This document shows positions 8,432 through 17,700 of a stretch of 64,000 nucleotides of DNA, in pieces (the stretch's first letter is position 1; the number at the start of each line of letters is the position of its first letter). Position numbers and translations under genes: made by a program. Location of the stretch: the NCBI RefSeq assembly GCF_900142755.1, contig NZ_FRCA01000007.1, positions 204,251 through 268,250 on the forward strand, in the 5' to 3' direction. Source of the DNA: Halomonas cupida. GTDB taxonomy: Bacteria > Pseudomonadota > Gammaproteobacteria > Pseudomonadales > Halomonadaceae. The notes beneath the pieces were generated by a model. It saw only the letters and a list, made by a program, of their open reading frames with translations. It did no database searches and was not told the origin of the DNA.

Positions 8432-9580
8432 CTAGCCGAGTAGCGTTCTCACCAACGTGGTCCAGTACGCCACACCGAGCGGTGTCAGCTCATCGTTGAA
8501 ATCGTAATGTGGGTTATGCAGAGCAGCACTGTCCTTGCCATTCCCCAGCCAGATGTAGGCGCCAGGGCACTGCTGCAGCATGAAGGCGAAGTCCTCCGAT
8601 GCCATGGAAGGTGGCATATCCCGGTGCACCTGGCGGATGTCCGGCATCGCCTCCAGTACTTCAGCACAGCGATTGGCATGAGCAGGCGTATTGAAGGTGG
8701 CCGGATAACGCGACTGATAGTCGATGCTGGCCTCCAGGCCATGGAAGGTCGCCAGCGAGGCAATCGCCTGACGGAAACGTGCTTCGATATAGTGGCGCAA
8801 CTCGGGGTCGAAACACCTCACAGTGCCACACAGTTCGACGGTTTCCGGCATGACATTGTAGGCATCCCCTGCATGGAACTGCGTCACGCTCAGGACGGCG
8901 GTTTGATGCGCAGGCGTCTCACGACTGACAATGCCCTGAAGCTGGCTGACCAACTGGCATGCTGCCAGCACCACATCCTTGCCCAGGTGAGGCATGGCGG
9001 CATGGCACCCATAGCCCGATAGCTTCACGGTAAATACGTCGAACGCTGCCATTACCGCCGTCTCGTGCACGGCGGCCTCGCCGACGGCCAGACCCGGCCA
9101 GTTATGGACGCCATACACGGCTTCCATGGGGAAGCGCTCGAAAAGGCCCTCCTCGACCATGACCCGTCCGCCGCCCTCGTTCTCCTCCGCCGGCTGAAAG
9201 ATGAAATAGACACGGCCGGCGAAGTCCGGGTTGTCGGCCAGCGCCCAGGCGGCCCCCAGTAACATGGTGGTATGCCCATCATGGCCACAGGCATGCATCT
9301 TTCCCGGTGTCCGAGAGGCATGGGCGAAGGCATTGGCTTCCGTCACGTCCAGTGCATCGATATCGGCCCGGAGCCCGATGGCACTGCCACTGCCGCGACA
9401 GCCATCGACCCAGGCCACCACGCCAGTACCACCGCCCAGCCCGGTAACCATTTCGATACCTCGGGCATCGAGGATCTCGGCGATCCGAGCACTGGTACGC
9501 TGCTCCTCGAAGGCGGTTTCCGGATGACGGTGAAATTCATGGCGCCATTGGCGCAGAATATCCGGCGTGATAGTCGACAT
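8432..9580 (-). CDS. M20-family amidohydrolase (hippurate / N-acyl-amino-acid hydrolase-like)
   Basis: 382 residues with the dinuclear-metal motifs of M20D peptidases: HRHPETAFEE at 17-26, HACGHDGHTTMLLG with Cys98, His100 and His103, and PAEENEGGG around Glu132-Glu133. The C-terminal motif MASEDFAFMLQQCPGAYIWLGNG is also conserved. It would cleave an N-acyl or N-aroyl amino acid. Start at 9580 (AACAGGA nearby) fits homologues better than the ATG at 9604. It lies between the membrane protein and the hydroxyacid dehydrogenase on the same strand, so the transported compound may be an amide conjugate. Confidence 0.9.
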   Translation of the reverse strand: MSTITPDILRQWRHEFHRHPETAFEEQRTSARIAEILDARGIEMVTGLGGGTGVVAWVDGCRGSGSAIGLRADIDALDVTEANAFAHASRTPGKMHACGHDGHTTMLLGAAWALADNPDFAGRVYFIFQPAEENEGGGRVMVEEGLFERFPMEAVYGVHNWPGLAVGEAAVHETAVMAAFDVFTVKLSGYGCHAAMPHLGKDVVLAACQLVSQLQGIVSRETPAHQTAVLSVTQFHAGDAYNVMPETVELCGTVRCFDPELRHYIEARFRQAIASLATFHGLEASIDYQSRYPATFNTPAHANRCAEVLEAMPDIRQVHRDMPPSMASEDFAFMLQQCPGAYIWLGNGKDSAALHNPHYDFNDELTPLGVAYWTTLVRTLLG

Positions 9581-9607
9581 AGCATTTTTCCTGTTGGGAA
9601 TCACATT

Positions 9608-9675
9608 GGTTACACAAGCGCCGGGGTTACAGAAATGTCTGGGCTACAGAAGTGCCTGGGTTACAGAAGCGCCTG
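9608..9675. repeat. Four 17-bp tandem repeats copying the 3' end of the DUF3100 gene
   Basis: Units at 9608-9624, 9625-9641, 9642-9658 and 9659-9675 are variants of GGTTACAGAAGTGCCTG. On the minus strand each reads CAGGCACTTCTGTAACC-like. The copy at 9659-9675 contains the real stop codon (9661-9663) and last codons of the minus-strand gene. The other three repeat the gene end and stop codon into the spacer before the amidohydrolase. Confidence 0.92.
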
Positions 9676-10959
9676 AGCAACCACAGCCGAGCCGATGAAG
9701 GTGCCGGTGAACACGAGCAGCGACACGATGACCAGCTTCCAACCGGCCTGTCGGAACATGGTGAACTCCCGCGGTGACAGTGCCAGCCCGGCATAGGCCA
9801 GAACCGGAGTGACAATGGCGAGGAAGCTTACCGACTGTAATTGCTCGACGACCCAGGCATTACCCGGGAACCACGGCAGGGTCACGACAATACTGACCAG
9901 TGAGACCCAGGCGACGCCCGGCAGGTAGAAGGGAGCAACGCGGGTGATGACCAGCCCCAGCATGGTCATGGCATAAAGGATCACCATTCCCGGTAGAGCC
10001 ATCATCAGGGAGCCACCATTGATGGTGTTGCTGACCCAGCCAACCACGCAGACTACCGCCATGACGATTGCCGTCTGACCGAGATGACGTTCGGGACGTT
10101 CCTCGTCACTCACCGTGGTGGCAAAATCCGGTTGTTCCGTAGCCCTGGCGCCCACAGAACGCGCTTCCCGACGCCCTGAACACCACTTGAAAATACGCTC
10201 GGCCATCGGCAAGGCGATGAACAACGAGATGTACAGGCCGGTCGCATAGGTCAGCAGATTGCTTGCGCCAGCGAACGCCAACAGCTCATCACGCATCTCC
10301 GGCAAGGCACCCGCAATGGCTCCAGAACAGGCCGCCACCATGCTGCCACTGCCCACCCCGCAGGCCATCGCCAGGGCGCGCGGATCAAAGATATCCAGTG
10401 TGGCCAGATAGCCTGCCATCAGCGCAAACCAGAGTGTGCCGAACATGGTGCCCACAACATAGACGCCCATGACACCGATACCTTCCGGCCCCTTGAGACC
10501 ATACCTGTCGGAAATGATCGCAATATTGGGCTCACGGGCGATGGAATAGGTGGCGCCGATGGCCTCCCGCCCCATCTTCAGCACCAGCACTGCGAATGGC
10601 ATGGCCACCAGCATCGTGCCCAGATTGCCCAGTTCCTGCAGGATCAGCGCCGGACCGGCACTGAGAATCTGCTCGATGGCGGGTCCGATCGTGGAGCCGA
10701 AACGAGCGATGAATGGCATGATCGATAGCAGAATGACCGGGGCTGCGGCGGTACTCAGCTTCACCGGCACCAGACGTGACGTAGCCGAGAATAGGTGCGG
10801 ATTGAGCAGAAGCCCGATGATGAAGGCATAGAACAGTGGCAAAAGCAGTAGCGTACCGGGCCCGAGAGGAATCTTGATGATGCCGACGGCTTCTGAGATC
10901 AGGGCTGCAACAGCCACGATGCTGTGCAGACGCCAGTCGAGGAGCATTGAGAGTTTCAT
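9661..10959 (-). CDS. DUF3100-like multi-pass membrane protein, putative transporter
   Basis: 433-residue, strongly hydrophobic protein with roughly ten membrane segments, a glycine-rich central part (ACGVGSGSMVAACSGAIAGA) and a hydrophilic loop around residues 260-285. It resembles DUF3100 integral membrane proteins, which I recall as often neighbouring amidohydrolases; that recall is unverified. The first gene of the minus-strand operon, it probably imports (or exports) the substrate of the M20 enzyme. A GTG start at 11004 is open, but the ATG at 10959 leads straight into the conserved-looking sequence. The 3' end is duplicated as a 4 x 17-bp repeat. Confidence 0.65.
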   Translation of the reverse strand: MKLSMLLDWRLHSIVAVAALISEAVGIIKIPLGPGTLLLLPLFYAFIIGLLLNPHLFSATSRLVPVKLSTAAAPVILLSIMPFIARFGSTIGPAIEQILSAGPALILQELGNLGTMLVAMPFAVLVLKMGREAIGATYSIAREPNIAIISDRYGLKGPEGIGVMGVYVVGTMFGTLWFALMAGYLATLDIFDPRALAMACGVGSGSMVAACSGAIAGALPEMRDELLAFAGASNLLTYATGLYISLFIALPMAERIFKWCSGRREARSVGARATEQPDFATTVSDEERPERHLGQTAIVMAVVCVVGWVSNTINGGSLMMALPGMVILYAMTMLGLVITRVAPFYLPGVAWVSLVSIVVTLPWFPGNAWVVEQLQSVSFLAIVTPVLAYAGLALSPREFTMFRQAGWKLVIVSLLVFTGTFIGSAVVAQALL

Positions 10960-11187
10960 GTGAGCGCCCTGTTGTTGTAATTGCGGCAACGACAGCTCGA
11001 CCACCGGCAGGAGATGGAACCATCGTCATCTCCTCGAGTATCGAAGGACCTCACGCTCTAATAAAAGGTCAACAGTGTTCTGTTTTATCGACCTCCATCT
11101 TCAGGCGAGCCGAGCACCTCGCTGATCCGACGAGATATTACCGCCCCGCTACTACCGAGCTTTCATCTCTCAAACAACCGGCCACGA

Positions 11188-11331
11188 TCACCGTGGCCGA
11201 CGTCTTCCTCCCTGGCGCGCCTTGAAGCGCGGGTTGGTCTTGCAGATGACATAGAGCCGCCCTCGCCGCTTCACCACCTGGCAATCGGGGTGGCGGTTCT
11301 TGGCCGATTTGAGTGAACTCAGTACCTGCAT
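11188..11331 (-). CDS. rpmJ2: Ribosomal protein bL36, type B (zinc-independent)
   Basis: 47-residue large-subunit protein. It starts [20 protein letters not shown] and continues with [20 protein letters not shown], very close to E. coli YkgO. It lacks the CxxC...C...H zinc ribbon of the ordinary bL36. Such C-minus copies replace the zinc-binding paralogue when zinc is scarce. It lies five bases after the bL31B stop on the minus strand, so the two are co-transcribed and share the operator upstream of bL31B. Confidence 0.93.
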   Translation of the reverse strand: MQVLSSLKSAKNRHPDCQVVKRRGRLYVICKTNPRFKARQGGRRRPR

Positions 11332-11336
11332 GACAC

Positions 11337-11612
11337 CTACCCCTGACCGGAATCACTGGGCTGACGGGAAAACTGACCAAAACGCTGCTGGAAGCGTGCC
11401 ACACGGCCCTCAGCGGAGACCCGGCGCTGCTCACCGGTATAGAAAGGATGAGACGCACTGGACACATCCAGTTCGACCAGCGGATAGGTCTTGCCGTCCT
11501 CCCAGACGATGGTCCTGTCGGAGGTACAGGTGGAGCGGATACGGAAGCTCGTATCGCTGCTGGTATCGCGGAAAACCACATAGTCGTAGGCGGGGTGAAT
11601 GCCCTTCTTCAT
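11337..11612 (-). CDS. rpmE2: Ribosomal protein bL31, type B (zinc-independent)
   Basis: 91 residues beginning [20 protein letters not shown] with FTGEQR-like C-terminal sequence ([10 protein letters not shown]), the type B bL31 (YkgM) form without the CxxC zinc ligands. It is expressed under zinc limitation in known gammaproteobacteria. The ATG at 11612 matches family starts; an upstream ATG at 11642 falls inside the presumed operator. It is followed directly by bL36B. The AT-rich upstream DNA holds Zur-like and Fur-like sites. Confidence 0.93.
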   Translation of the reverse strand: MKKGIHPAYDYVVFRDTSSDTSFRIRSTCTSDRTIVWEDGKTYPLVELDVSSASHPFYTGEQRRVSAEGRVARFQQRFGQFSRQPSDSGQG

Positions 11613-11625
11613 GTCTTGCTCCGAA

Positions 11626-11642
11626 TAATTATGATATAACAT
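11626..11642 (-). promoter_or_regulatory. Candidate Zur operator of bL31B-bL36B
   Basis: Minus-strand ATGTTATATCATAATTA resembles the gammaproteobacterial Zur palindrome (ATGTTATAnTATAACAT). It matches well in the left arm and partly in the right. It lies 14 bases before the bL31B start, and Zur control of these paralogues is well established in relatives. Confidence 0.6.
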
Positions 11643-11649
11643 AACAATT

Positions 11650-11668
11650 AAACATGATTCTCATTACT
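11650..11668 (-). promoter_or_regulatory. Fur-like box upstream of bL31B
   Basis: The minus strand reads AGTAATGAGAATCATGTTT. By eye 13 of 19 positions match the Fur consensus, including the core AATGA-n-AATCAT. It may be a real Fur site or a degenerate second Zur/Fur-family site. Confidence 0.35.
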
Positions 11669-11748
11669 TCGTAAAGCCCTTCATGAAAGTCACTTCATGG
11701 CCAGACGTCGATAAACAGTACCCCACCATGCAGCCTCCCTCCTTGCGC

Positions 11749-11779
11749 TTGACCTGTGGGTAGCACCTGGGTCCAGACT
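11749..11779 (+). promoter_or_regulatory. Candidate MerR-type promoter (TTGACC, 19-bp spacer, CAGACT)
   Basis: TTGACC at 11749-11754 is followed by a 19-bp spacer containing ACCTGTG and CCTGGGT as a weak dyad, then CAGACT at 11774-11779. The overlong spacer and ACC...GGT ends resemble CueR/ZntR-type promoters. The next gene is a Met-rich periplasmic protein, which fits a metal response. Confidence 0.3.
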
Positions 11780-11878
11780 CAGGGTGATGACTTCGGTCCA
11801 TTGTCAAACCGCCACCGGACATGAAACCTGGTGGTCATGGTCAACACTGTTGGACAGATCGATACGAGGGATAGGCAC

Positions 11879-12166
11879 ATGAATAGAAACCAAAGCCTGG
11901 TCGTCGCCGCCACCATTGCCTTCGGTATGTTGAGCGCAGGATCACTACTCGCCCATGATGGAGATGAAGGCGCCACTCAGGGAGGCGGCACCCACATGCT
12001 GGGGGATGGCAACATGATGAACGGTGCCGGTCAGGACATGATGAGCGGTGAGGAGATGCACGGCCAGATGATGGGCATGATGGGAGACATGGAGGAAATG
12101 CAGAAGAACTGCAACGCGATGATGTCCCGGACGCAACAGCCCGCTCAAGACAACACAGAAAGCTGA
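11879..12166 (+). CDS. Small Met-rich periplasmic protein, possibly copper-related
   Basis: 95 residues. An N-terminal signal peptide (MNRNQSLVVAATIAFGMLSA, cleavage probably after SLLA) precedes HDGDEG and a Met/His/Gly/Asp-rich mature part with many Met pairs (GNMMNG, DMMSGEEMHGQMMGMMG). Such methionine clusters bind Cu(I) or Ag(I) in known periplasmic chaperones; that role here is inference. GAGGGA lies before the ATG. A strong hairpin follows, so it is probably transcribed alone, perhaps from the MerR-like promoter at 11749. Confidence 0.7.
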   Translation: MNRNQSLVVAATIAFGMLSAGSLLAHDGDEGATQGGGTHMLGDGNMMNGAGQDMMSGEEMHGQMMGMMGDMEEMQKNCNAMMSRTQQPAQDNTES

Positions 12167-12172
12167 TGCTCG

Positions 12173-12200
12173 GTGGCGATTCCCGGCTGGGAGTCGCCAC
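12173..12200 (+). terminator. Intrinsic-type hairpin after the Met-rich gene
   Basis: GTGGCGATTCCC (12173-12184) pairs with GGGAGTCGCCAC (12189-12200): a 12-bp stem with one G-T pair and a four-base loop. A pyrimidine-rich but not pure T run follows, seven bases after the gene's stop codon. Confidence 0.6.
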
Positions 12201-12319
12201 GCCCAGGCTCCCTCCCTCGCCCCCTTTCCAGTTCCCTTTAATGAACCACTCCATCTACCCATTTCCGGTCCATGGGCGTATATTCGGTCGGCATCTCGAT
12301 TCCTCCGGAACTCCCCGAC

Positions 12320-12517
12320 ATGATCAAGGCTCTCTCCATCTGTTTCACGGTCCTGCTGGTTCAGCTCGCGGCACTGCATTGGGTCGACAAGCGCACCAAC
12401 AACACTTCTCCCAGCGAAGCCAGAAATGTTGCCACCGTCGTTACCCAGACGTCTCGGGAAGATGACGATTCGAGCCAGCCGTTGACGTCGGGGCAGGACA
12501 CCTCGGGCAGCGCCTGA
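12320..12517 (+). CDS. Small hypothetical membrane-anchored protein
   Basis: 65 residues: one N-terminal hydrophobic segment (IKALSICFTVLLVQLAALHW) and a polar Ser/Thr/Asp-rich tail. It could be a signal anchor with an exported tail. No recognisable domain. The ribosome-binding site is weak, and the frame could be extended to 12272. A CAGGCCTG...CAGGCCTG hairpin lies after the stop (12539-12566). Moderate chance that this is a real gene. Confidence 0.45.
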   Translation: MIKALSICFTVLLVQLAALHWVDKRTNNTSPSEARNVATVVTQTSREDDDSSQPLTSGQDTSGSA

Positions 12518-12705
12518 ACGGTTCGTCCGATCTATACACAGGCCTGGGTCGCCACGCACAGGCCTGGGGCATCGGGCACCGCCAGCTTCCTGCTGATGAA
12601 CCATCATGGTCCGCCTGAACCCAGGCACAGGTCTCGGCTACCCCATTCCGCGCGGCCGTATACATCCCTGTTGCCAGCTGTGCAGCAAACCGTCAGAATC
12701 CCTAG

Positions 12706-12817
12706 CTGAAAGGGAGTATTCCCCGGGAGACCTCTCCCGGCACTGTCCTCGTCAACACGGACCCAATGGTCCCGGTGGCAGCAGCGTCGTTCATAGCGTC
12801 GCGGAAGAGACTTTCGG
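12706..12817 (+). ncRNA. yybP-ykoY riboswitch (Mn2+-sensing) upstream of terC
   Basis: CTGAAAG (12706-12712) pairs with CTTTCGG (12811-12817) to close the motif as P1. Just inside are the conserved AAAGGGAGTA at the 5' side and GGAAGAGACTTT at the 3' side, the signature of this family. Internal stems include CCGGGAG/CTCCCGG and the GGACC/GGTCC pair. It ends 30 bases before the TerC start, whose GGAGG could be sequestered. E. coli alx, a TerC homologue, carries the same element. Confidence 0.85.
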
Positions 12818-12847
12818 AAACGACACCGTTTACCCGGAGGACTCTTC

Positions 12848-13846
12848 ATGGATATCCCTATCTGGCTGTGGCTGGCCACAGCGGGCGGCATCATTGCCCT
12901 GTTTCTGTTCGACTTCGTATTTCACGCGCGAAAACCCCACGAACCCAGCTTCAAGGAAGCCGCCGCCTGGTCGACTTTCTTCATCGCCGTGGCCATGCTC
13001 TTCGGTGCAGGTGTATGGGCCGTTTGGGGCCCTCGGTATGGCTCCGAGTATTTTGCCGGCTTCATCACCGAGAAAAGTCTGTCGGTGGATAACCTCTTTG
13101 TCTTCGTGATCATCATGGCCCGTTTTGCGGTGCCACGGATTTACCAGCAGAAGGTCCTGTTGCTGGGCATCGCCATCGCACTGGTCATGCGAGCCTTGTT
13201 CATTGCACTGGGCGCTGCCGCCATCAGCCAGTTCAGTTGGGTCTTCTACCTGTTCGGTGCCTTCCTCATCTACACCGCCGTCCACCTGGCGCAGACTCAG
13301 CTCAGCGACAGCGATCACAGCGATGAAGGCCAGCCAAGCTGGGTTGAACGCCAGGCCCGCCGCGTTTTTCCCTCCACCAGCGAGTACCATGGAAACCAAC
13401 TGCTGGTCCGCGATGCCGGCAAATGGCTGGTCACCCCCCTGTTCTTCGTCGTTGTCGCCCTGGGCTTCACCGACCTGTTGTTTGCGCTGGACTCCATTCC
13501 AGCGATCTTCGGGTTGACCAAGGAGCCCTATATCGTCTTCACAACAAACGCCTTTGCCCTGTTGGGGTTACTGCAACTGTACTTCCTGCTCGGAGGTCTG
13601 CTGGATCGCCTCGTCTACCTGGGCTTCGGCCTGTCAGCCATCCTCGGCTTCATCGGGATCAAGCTGATACTGGAGGCCCTGCACACCAACAACCTGCCGT
13701 TCATCAATGATGGCCAGTCCATTCACTGGGCTCCCGAGATCCCCATCTGGCTCTCGCTGACCATCATTATCGGAACCCTGGTCATCACTACTGTTGCCAG
13801 TCTGCTCAAGACGCGCGGCATCAACCGCAAGGACACCCAGTCCTGA
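12848..13846 (+). CDS. TerC/Alx-family membrane protein, probable Mn2+ exporter
   Basis: 332-residue inner-membrane protein with about nine hydrophobic segments. Family motifs include TEKSLSVDNLFVFVIIM near residues 77-93, with acidic residues of the proposed metal path, ALDSIPAIFGLT near 215, and FALLGLLQLYFLLGG. The sequence and size match Alx/TerC rather than tellurite-operon TerC alone. The ATG has CCGGAGGA upstream. A yybP-ykoY riboswitch in the leader implies manganese (or pH-dependent) control and supports a role in Mn2+ efflux. Confidence 0.92.
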   Translation: MDIPIWLWLATAGGIIALFLFDFVFHARKPHEPSFKEAAAWSTFFIAVAMLFGAGVWAVWGPRYGSEYFAGFITEKSLSVDNLFVFVIIMARFAVPRIYQQKVLLLGIAIALVMRALFIALGAAAISQFSWVFYLFGAFLIYTAVHLAQTQLSDSDHSDEGQPSWVERQARRVFPSTSEYHGNQLLVRDAGKWLVTPLFFVVVALGFTDLLFALDSIPAIFGLTKEPYIVFTTNAFALLGLLQLYFLLGGLLDRLVYLGFGLSAILGFIGIKLILEALHTNNLPFINDGQSIHWAPEIPIWLSLTIIIGTLVITTVASLLKTRGINRKDTQS

Positions 13847-13899
13847 TATCCCGCTCATGGCAGCTAATTTCTGACACTGGTTTCCAGATACCTCATCTA

Positions 13900-13926
13900 C
13901 CTCGCCGGGCATCAGGTCCGGCGAGG
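13900..13926. terminator. Bidirectional terminator-like hairpin between convergent genes
   Basis: CCTCGCCGG (13900-13908) pairs perfectly with CCGGCGAGG (13918-13926) around a nine-base loop. It lies between the terC stop (13846) and the stop of the minus-strand gene ending at 13940. Confidence 0.6.
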
Positions 13927-13939
13927 CCCGACATTTCCA

Positions 13940-14305
13940 TCAGGACTGCTGCGGCTCCCTTTCATAGACCATGCTGCAGGCCTCAGCACTGAGTTCCTGG
14001 TTGTCCTCGGTCGAGAAGCTCTCGACCAGGCGGACAAGCTGCTCGACTGAAGGCTCGCTGAGTCCCTCTTCTTCGAGATCCACACGCGCGGCTTCCTGCG
14101 CCTGCTCGAAGATCGCGGGATCATCCAGCAACGGAGCACAGGCATGAGCCATCATCATGTCGCCCACCACTCCCTGTACCAGGATGTTCTGCTCCTCCGT
14201 CAGCTGTGACGCCACGGCTTCCATCTCCTGAATGATGTCCTGATCGGCCACTGCGCTGGCAGGTGCAGCCAACATCAAGGCCACCAGGGGGATAAATCTG
14301 TTCAT
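13940..14305 (-). CDS. Hypothetical periplasmic protein
   Basis: 121 residues. A clear signal peptide (MNRFIPLVALMLAAPASAVA) precedes an acidic, helical mature part with two cysteines (HACAPLL and SAEACSMVY) that could form a disulfide. No known domain recognised. AAGGAGAG precedes the ATG at 14305. It converges on terC and is divergent from the large gene at 14704. Its own promoter would lie in the 398-bp region with 14-bp repeats. Confidence 0.7.
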   Translation of the reverse strand: MNRFIPLVALMLAAPASAVADQDIIQEMEAVASQLTEEQNILVQGVVGDMMMAHACAPLLDDPAIFEQAQEAARVDLEEEGLSEPSVEQLVRLVESFSTEDNQELSAEACSMVYEREPQQS

Positions 14306-14447
14306 TCCGCTCTCCTTGTGGATGTCAGACCCCGAACTGGCAATACCCACCGCTGGATCGACAGCAGGCTCCATATCCCGGACGGGTAGAACTTTTCAGC
14401 CTAAAGCGGTGCAGAGAAGGCATCAACAGGAATCACTCTGGGCCACT

Positions 14448-14489
14448 ATCGAGTTCCATTGATCGAGTTCCATTGATCGAGTTCCACTG
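14448..14489. repeat. Three 14-bp tandem repeats upstream of the HrpK-like gene
   Basis: ATCGAGTTCCATTG occurs at 14448-14461 and 14462-14475, and as a one-base variant at 14476-14489. It lies in the 398-bp region between the divergent genes starting at 14305 and 14704; nothing else was recognised there. Confidence 0.9.
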
Positions 14490-14703
14490 ATCTCAGCCTG
14501 GACGCGTCAGCGACTCATGGCTGAAGTCGGTCTCCGCCTCTCATGGCATCGGAGTGTTCAACGCTACGCTCTTTTGCCCACTCGCTGTTGCCAAACTGTC
14601 ATTCAGACGTCACGCCGCTTGCTCAAACTACCTCTCGCGGCGGTTGAATCGGACTTCTCGTCGCTCGCCCCATCAGCCAGCGCCAACTCAGGAGGAGTGC
14701 CAG

Positions 14704-17700
14704 ATGCGTGTCGACCCCCAGGCCAACCCGACCGAGCTATCTCTCACACGTAACAACGCAGCCTTCACTACGGCTCTCGGCCTGGCCAAACAGGTGGCAG
14801 ACAACGACACTTCCACAACGTCACTGATCCTGGGCAACGACAACTACGAGAACCTGCTCAACTCGCTGGCCTCCCATCTGGCCGATGGAATCAACACCGA
14901 CAAGCGCACCGTGGCGCCCCTGACAGGTGATGCCGCGACACAGTTTCAACAATTGGTCACTGCCGAACTCGACGCACAACGAGCTCGCGGGGAGACACCC
15001 AATCTTGAGTCCGCCATCGACAACGCAAAAACGGCTCTCTTCGATCGCATCGGCCATGCCCTGAGCAATAGCGGGCGCGATACCGAGGCTGGACTTGATG
15101 TGTTCGAAGGTTACTGGAACCGACACGGCGGCAGCGACGCAGCAGTGGATGCCGGTTACGATGCCTACGATGATTTCCTCGCGGATACCACTCTGATCGA
15201 CAACCCGAGCTACGAGGACAACCTCAATGCCCTGGCGTCGGCTCTGGCTGGCGGCACGCTGACCGGCACACGCAACATCCTGCATCTGGATTCCTCCGAC
15301 ACCCTGTCTCAGCTCTACCGGAACCTGATCAAGGACAAACTCGATCAGGGCGCCGATACAGAGGAGGCACGGAATCAGGTCAATGAGGATCTACGCAACC
15401 GTCTTGACGGCGCTGGTGGTGATGACGTCGTCGATATCTTCGATGGTTACTGGAGCCGGCACGGTGGAGAGGAAGATGCCGAGGAACTGGCTGAAGAAAC
15501 CTGGCTGGCCAATCGTGACGATGCTGACATTGCCTACGACAACACGTTGAATTCACTGGTCGACGACATGGCCGACGGCATCAATATCGACGACAGAACC
15601 GTGGCTCCGCTAACGGGTGATGCCGGTGACAAGTTCAGCCAACTGGTCGAGTATGAACTCAACCAGCAGCGCGAACGCGGTGAAACACCGGATCTCCAGA
15701 CGGCCATCGATGACGCGAAAGACGCCCTGTTCGGCCGGCTCGGCAACGGGCTGACCAATGTCGGCAAGGACAGCGAGGCCGGGCTCGATGTGTTCGAGGG
15801 TTACTGGAATCGTCATGGCGGCAACGACGCGGCAGTGAGTGCCGGCTACAGCGCCTACGATGACTTCCTCTCCTATACCACGCAGTTGGACAACCCGAGC
15901 TACGAAGACAATCTCAATGCCTTGGCATCCGCAATGGCCGGAGGCACCTTGACCGGCACACGCAATATCCTTCACCTGGACTCGTCCGATACTCTTTCCC
16001 AGCTCTACCAGAACCTGATCAACATCAAGAAGAGCGAAGGCGTCGACCCGAGCGAGGCAGTCACTCAGGTCAATGACGATCTGCGCTCGCGCATCGGCAA
16101 TGCCGCCGGCGAAGATGGCGATGCGGTGGTTGATGTGTTCGATGGTTACTGGAAGCGTCACGGTGGTGCGGACGACGCACAGCGTCTTACCGACCACTCC
16201 GAACTGGACACCCTGCGCCGCGATCACGATCTGCCGCCGATCAGTGAGTTGGATATTCAGTCCATGGAAACGTCGGAGGCCGATCCCGACGATAGCTCGC
16301 GCAATCTCACCGTGAGCGAGTTGACCTGGCAGAACCTGATCAATGACTGGAAGCAGGGTATCGAGGACGGCAGCATCGCCAAGGATGACGAACGAGCCCA
16401 GTTCTACCGTGCACTGCGTGCTCAGGGCGCTCTGGATAACGGCCTCGATATGACCGTGCTGGATATCTCATCGGGCCAGAATCTCGCCAATGCCACCGGT
16501 GACGACCTTTCTGCCATCATCGATGGAGGCAAGTTGGACGAGCGTCTGGGCGAGTTGTTTGTCTCCGATGCCGTACAGAAGGATTACCAGTCGGCTCAGA
16601 CCGACGCCATCGACAAGGTGGCGAACAAGGACGAGATTGCCGACAGCCTCGAGGAAATGGCGTTCAGCGAAGAGTACGTCAAGTATATCGGTGATCTGCG
16701 CGAAAGCGGCCAGGGTGAACTGGCCGAGGCAGACATCTCGCGGACCTACAGCGCACTGGCAGCGCTGTTCCCGGCGACGGAGGATTCCGACAAGGCCGCC
16801 GAATTCGCTCAAGGCCTGCAGCTCGATGCTTCGATCATCGACCTGGACCACCTGATCGAGAATCCCGACCAGATCAACGACGCCAATACCGCCACTGCGA
16901 CTCAGGATGTGGTCAAGATGGTGCTGACAGCGCTCAAGCGCGCCGGCGTCGATATCCCGAGACGCACCGTCGAGAGCATCGACAAGTTCGTCAATGAATA
17001 TCTCAATGACCAGCAAACGGCGAAGAACTTCGGCAAGGCACTGCAACAGCTGGGCGATATCTTCCAGAAGAATGGTGAAATCACCCGCAACGATATCGAC
17101 AACCTGCTGAAGAAGGACGTCTACAAGGCTCTCAATGAGAAGACCAACGGCGGCATGCTGTCAGTAATCAGTACGCTCAACAGCAATGGCGCACTGGGCT
17201 CGACCGGTGGCTTGATCTCGCTGGCATCAGGTATCTATCAATTGGCCGGCAAGGGCGGCACCCTCGCCGATACACCTGAAGAGCGCGTCGCCATTGCCAA
17301 GGAAATGATCGCCTTCTTCGGTGCCAGCCAGCATTTCGTCACGCTGGGCAGCAATATCTACGACAAGGCCAGGGGAACCAACGTCAATGCGATGCTGGGA
17401 CTGGACAAGACGTTGCCCGAAATCTGGGGCAACGACAAGGCCTCCGGCTCCCCCTTCACCGATGAGAAAGGACTTCAGTTCGTCAAGAACATGGAGAAGA
17501 TCATTGATGAAGCGCCCATTGCTGATCGTGAAAAACTGAGCCAGAAACTGGACCTCAGCGAGGAAGAGACCCGCAAGATCGTTGATGGCATGAAAGATGG
17601 CTATGCCTCCCGCCCCGGCCTCCCCGACGCGACCACAACAACCCGAACCATCAGCTCTTTTCTGCGTATTCTTGATGCCGGGGCCAATATCACTACAGGC

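Noticed and set aside
10960..11004. GTG start extending the DUF3100 protein
   Set aside because: The added 15 residues are polar and the internal ATG leads directly into the membrane protein.
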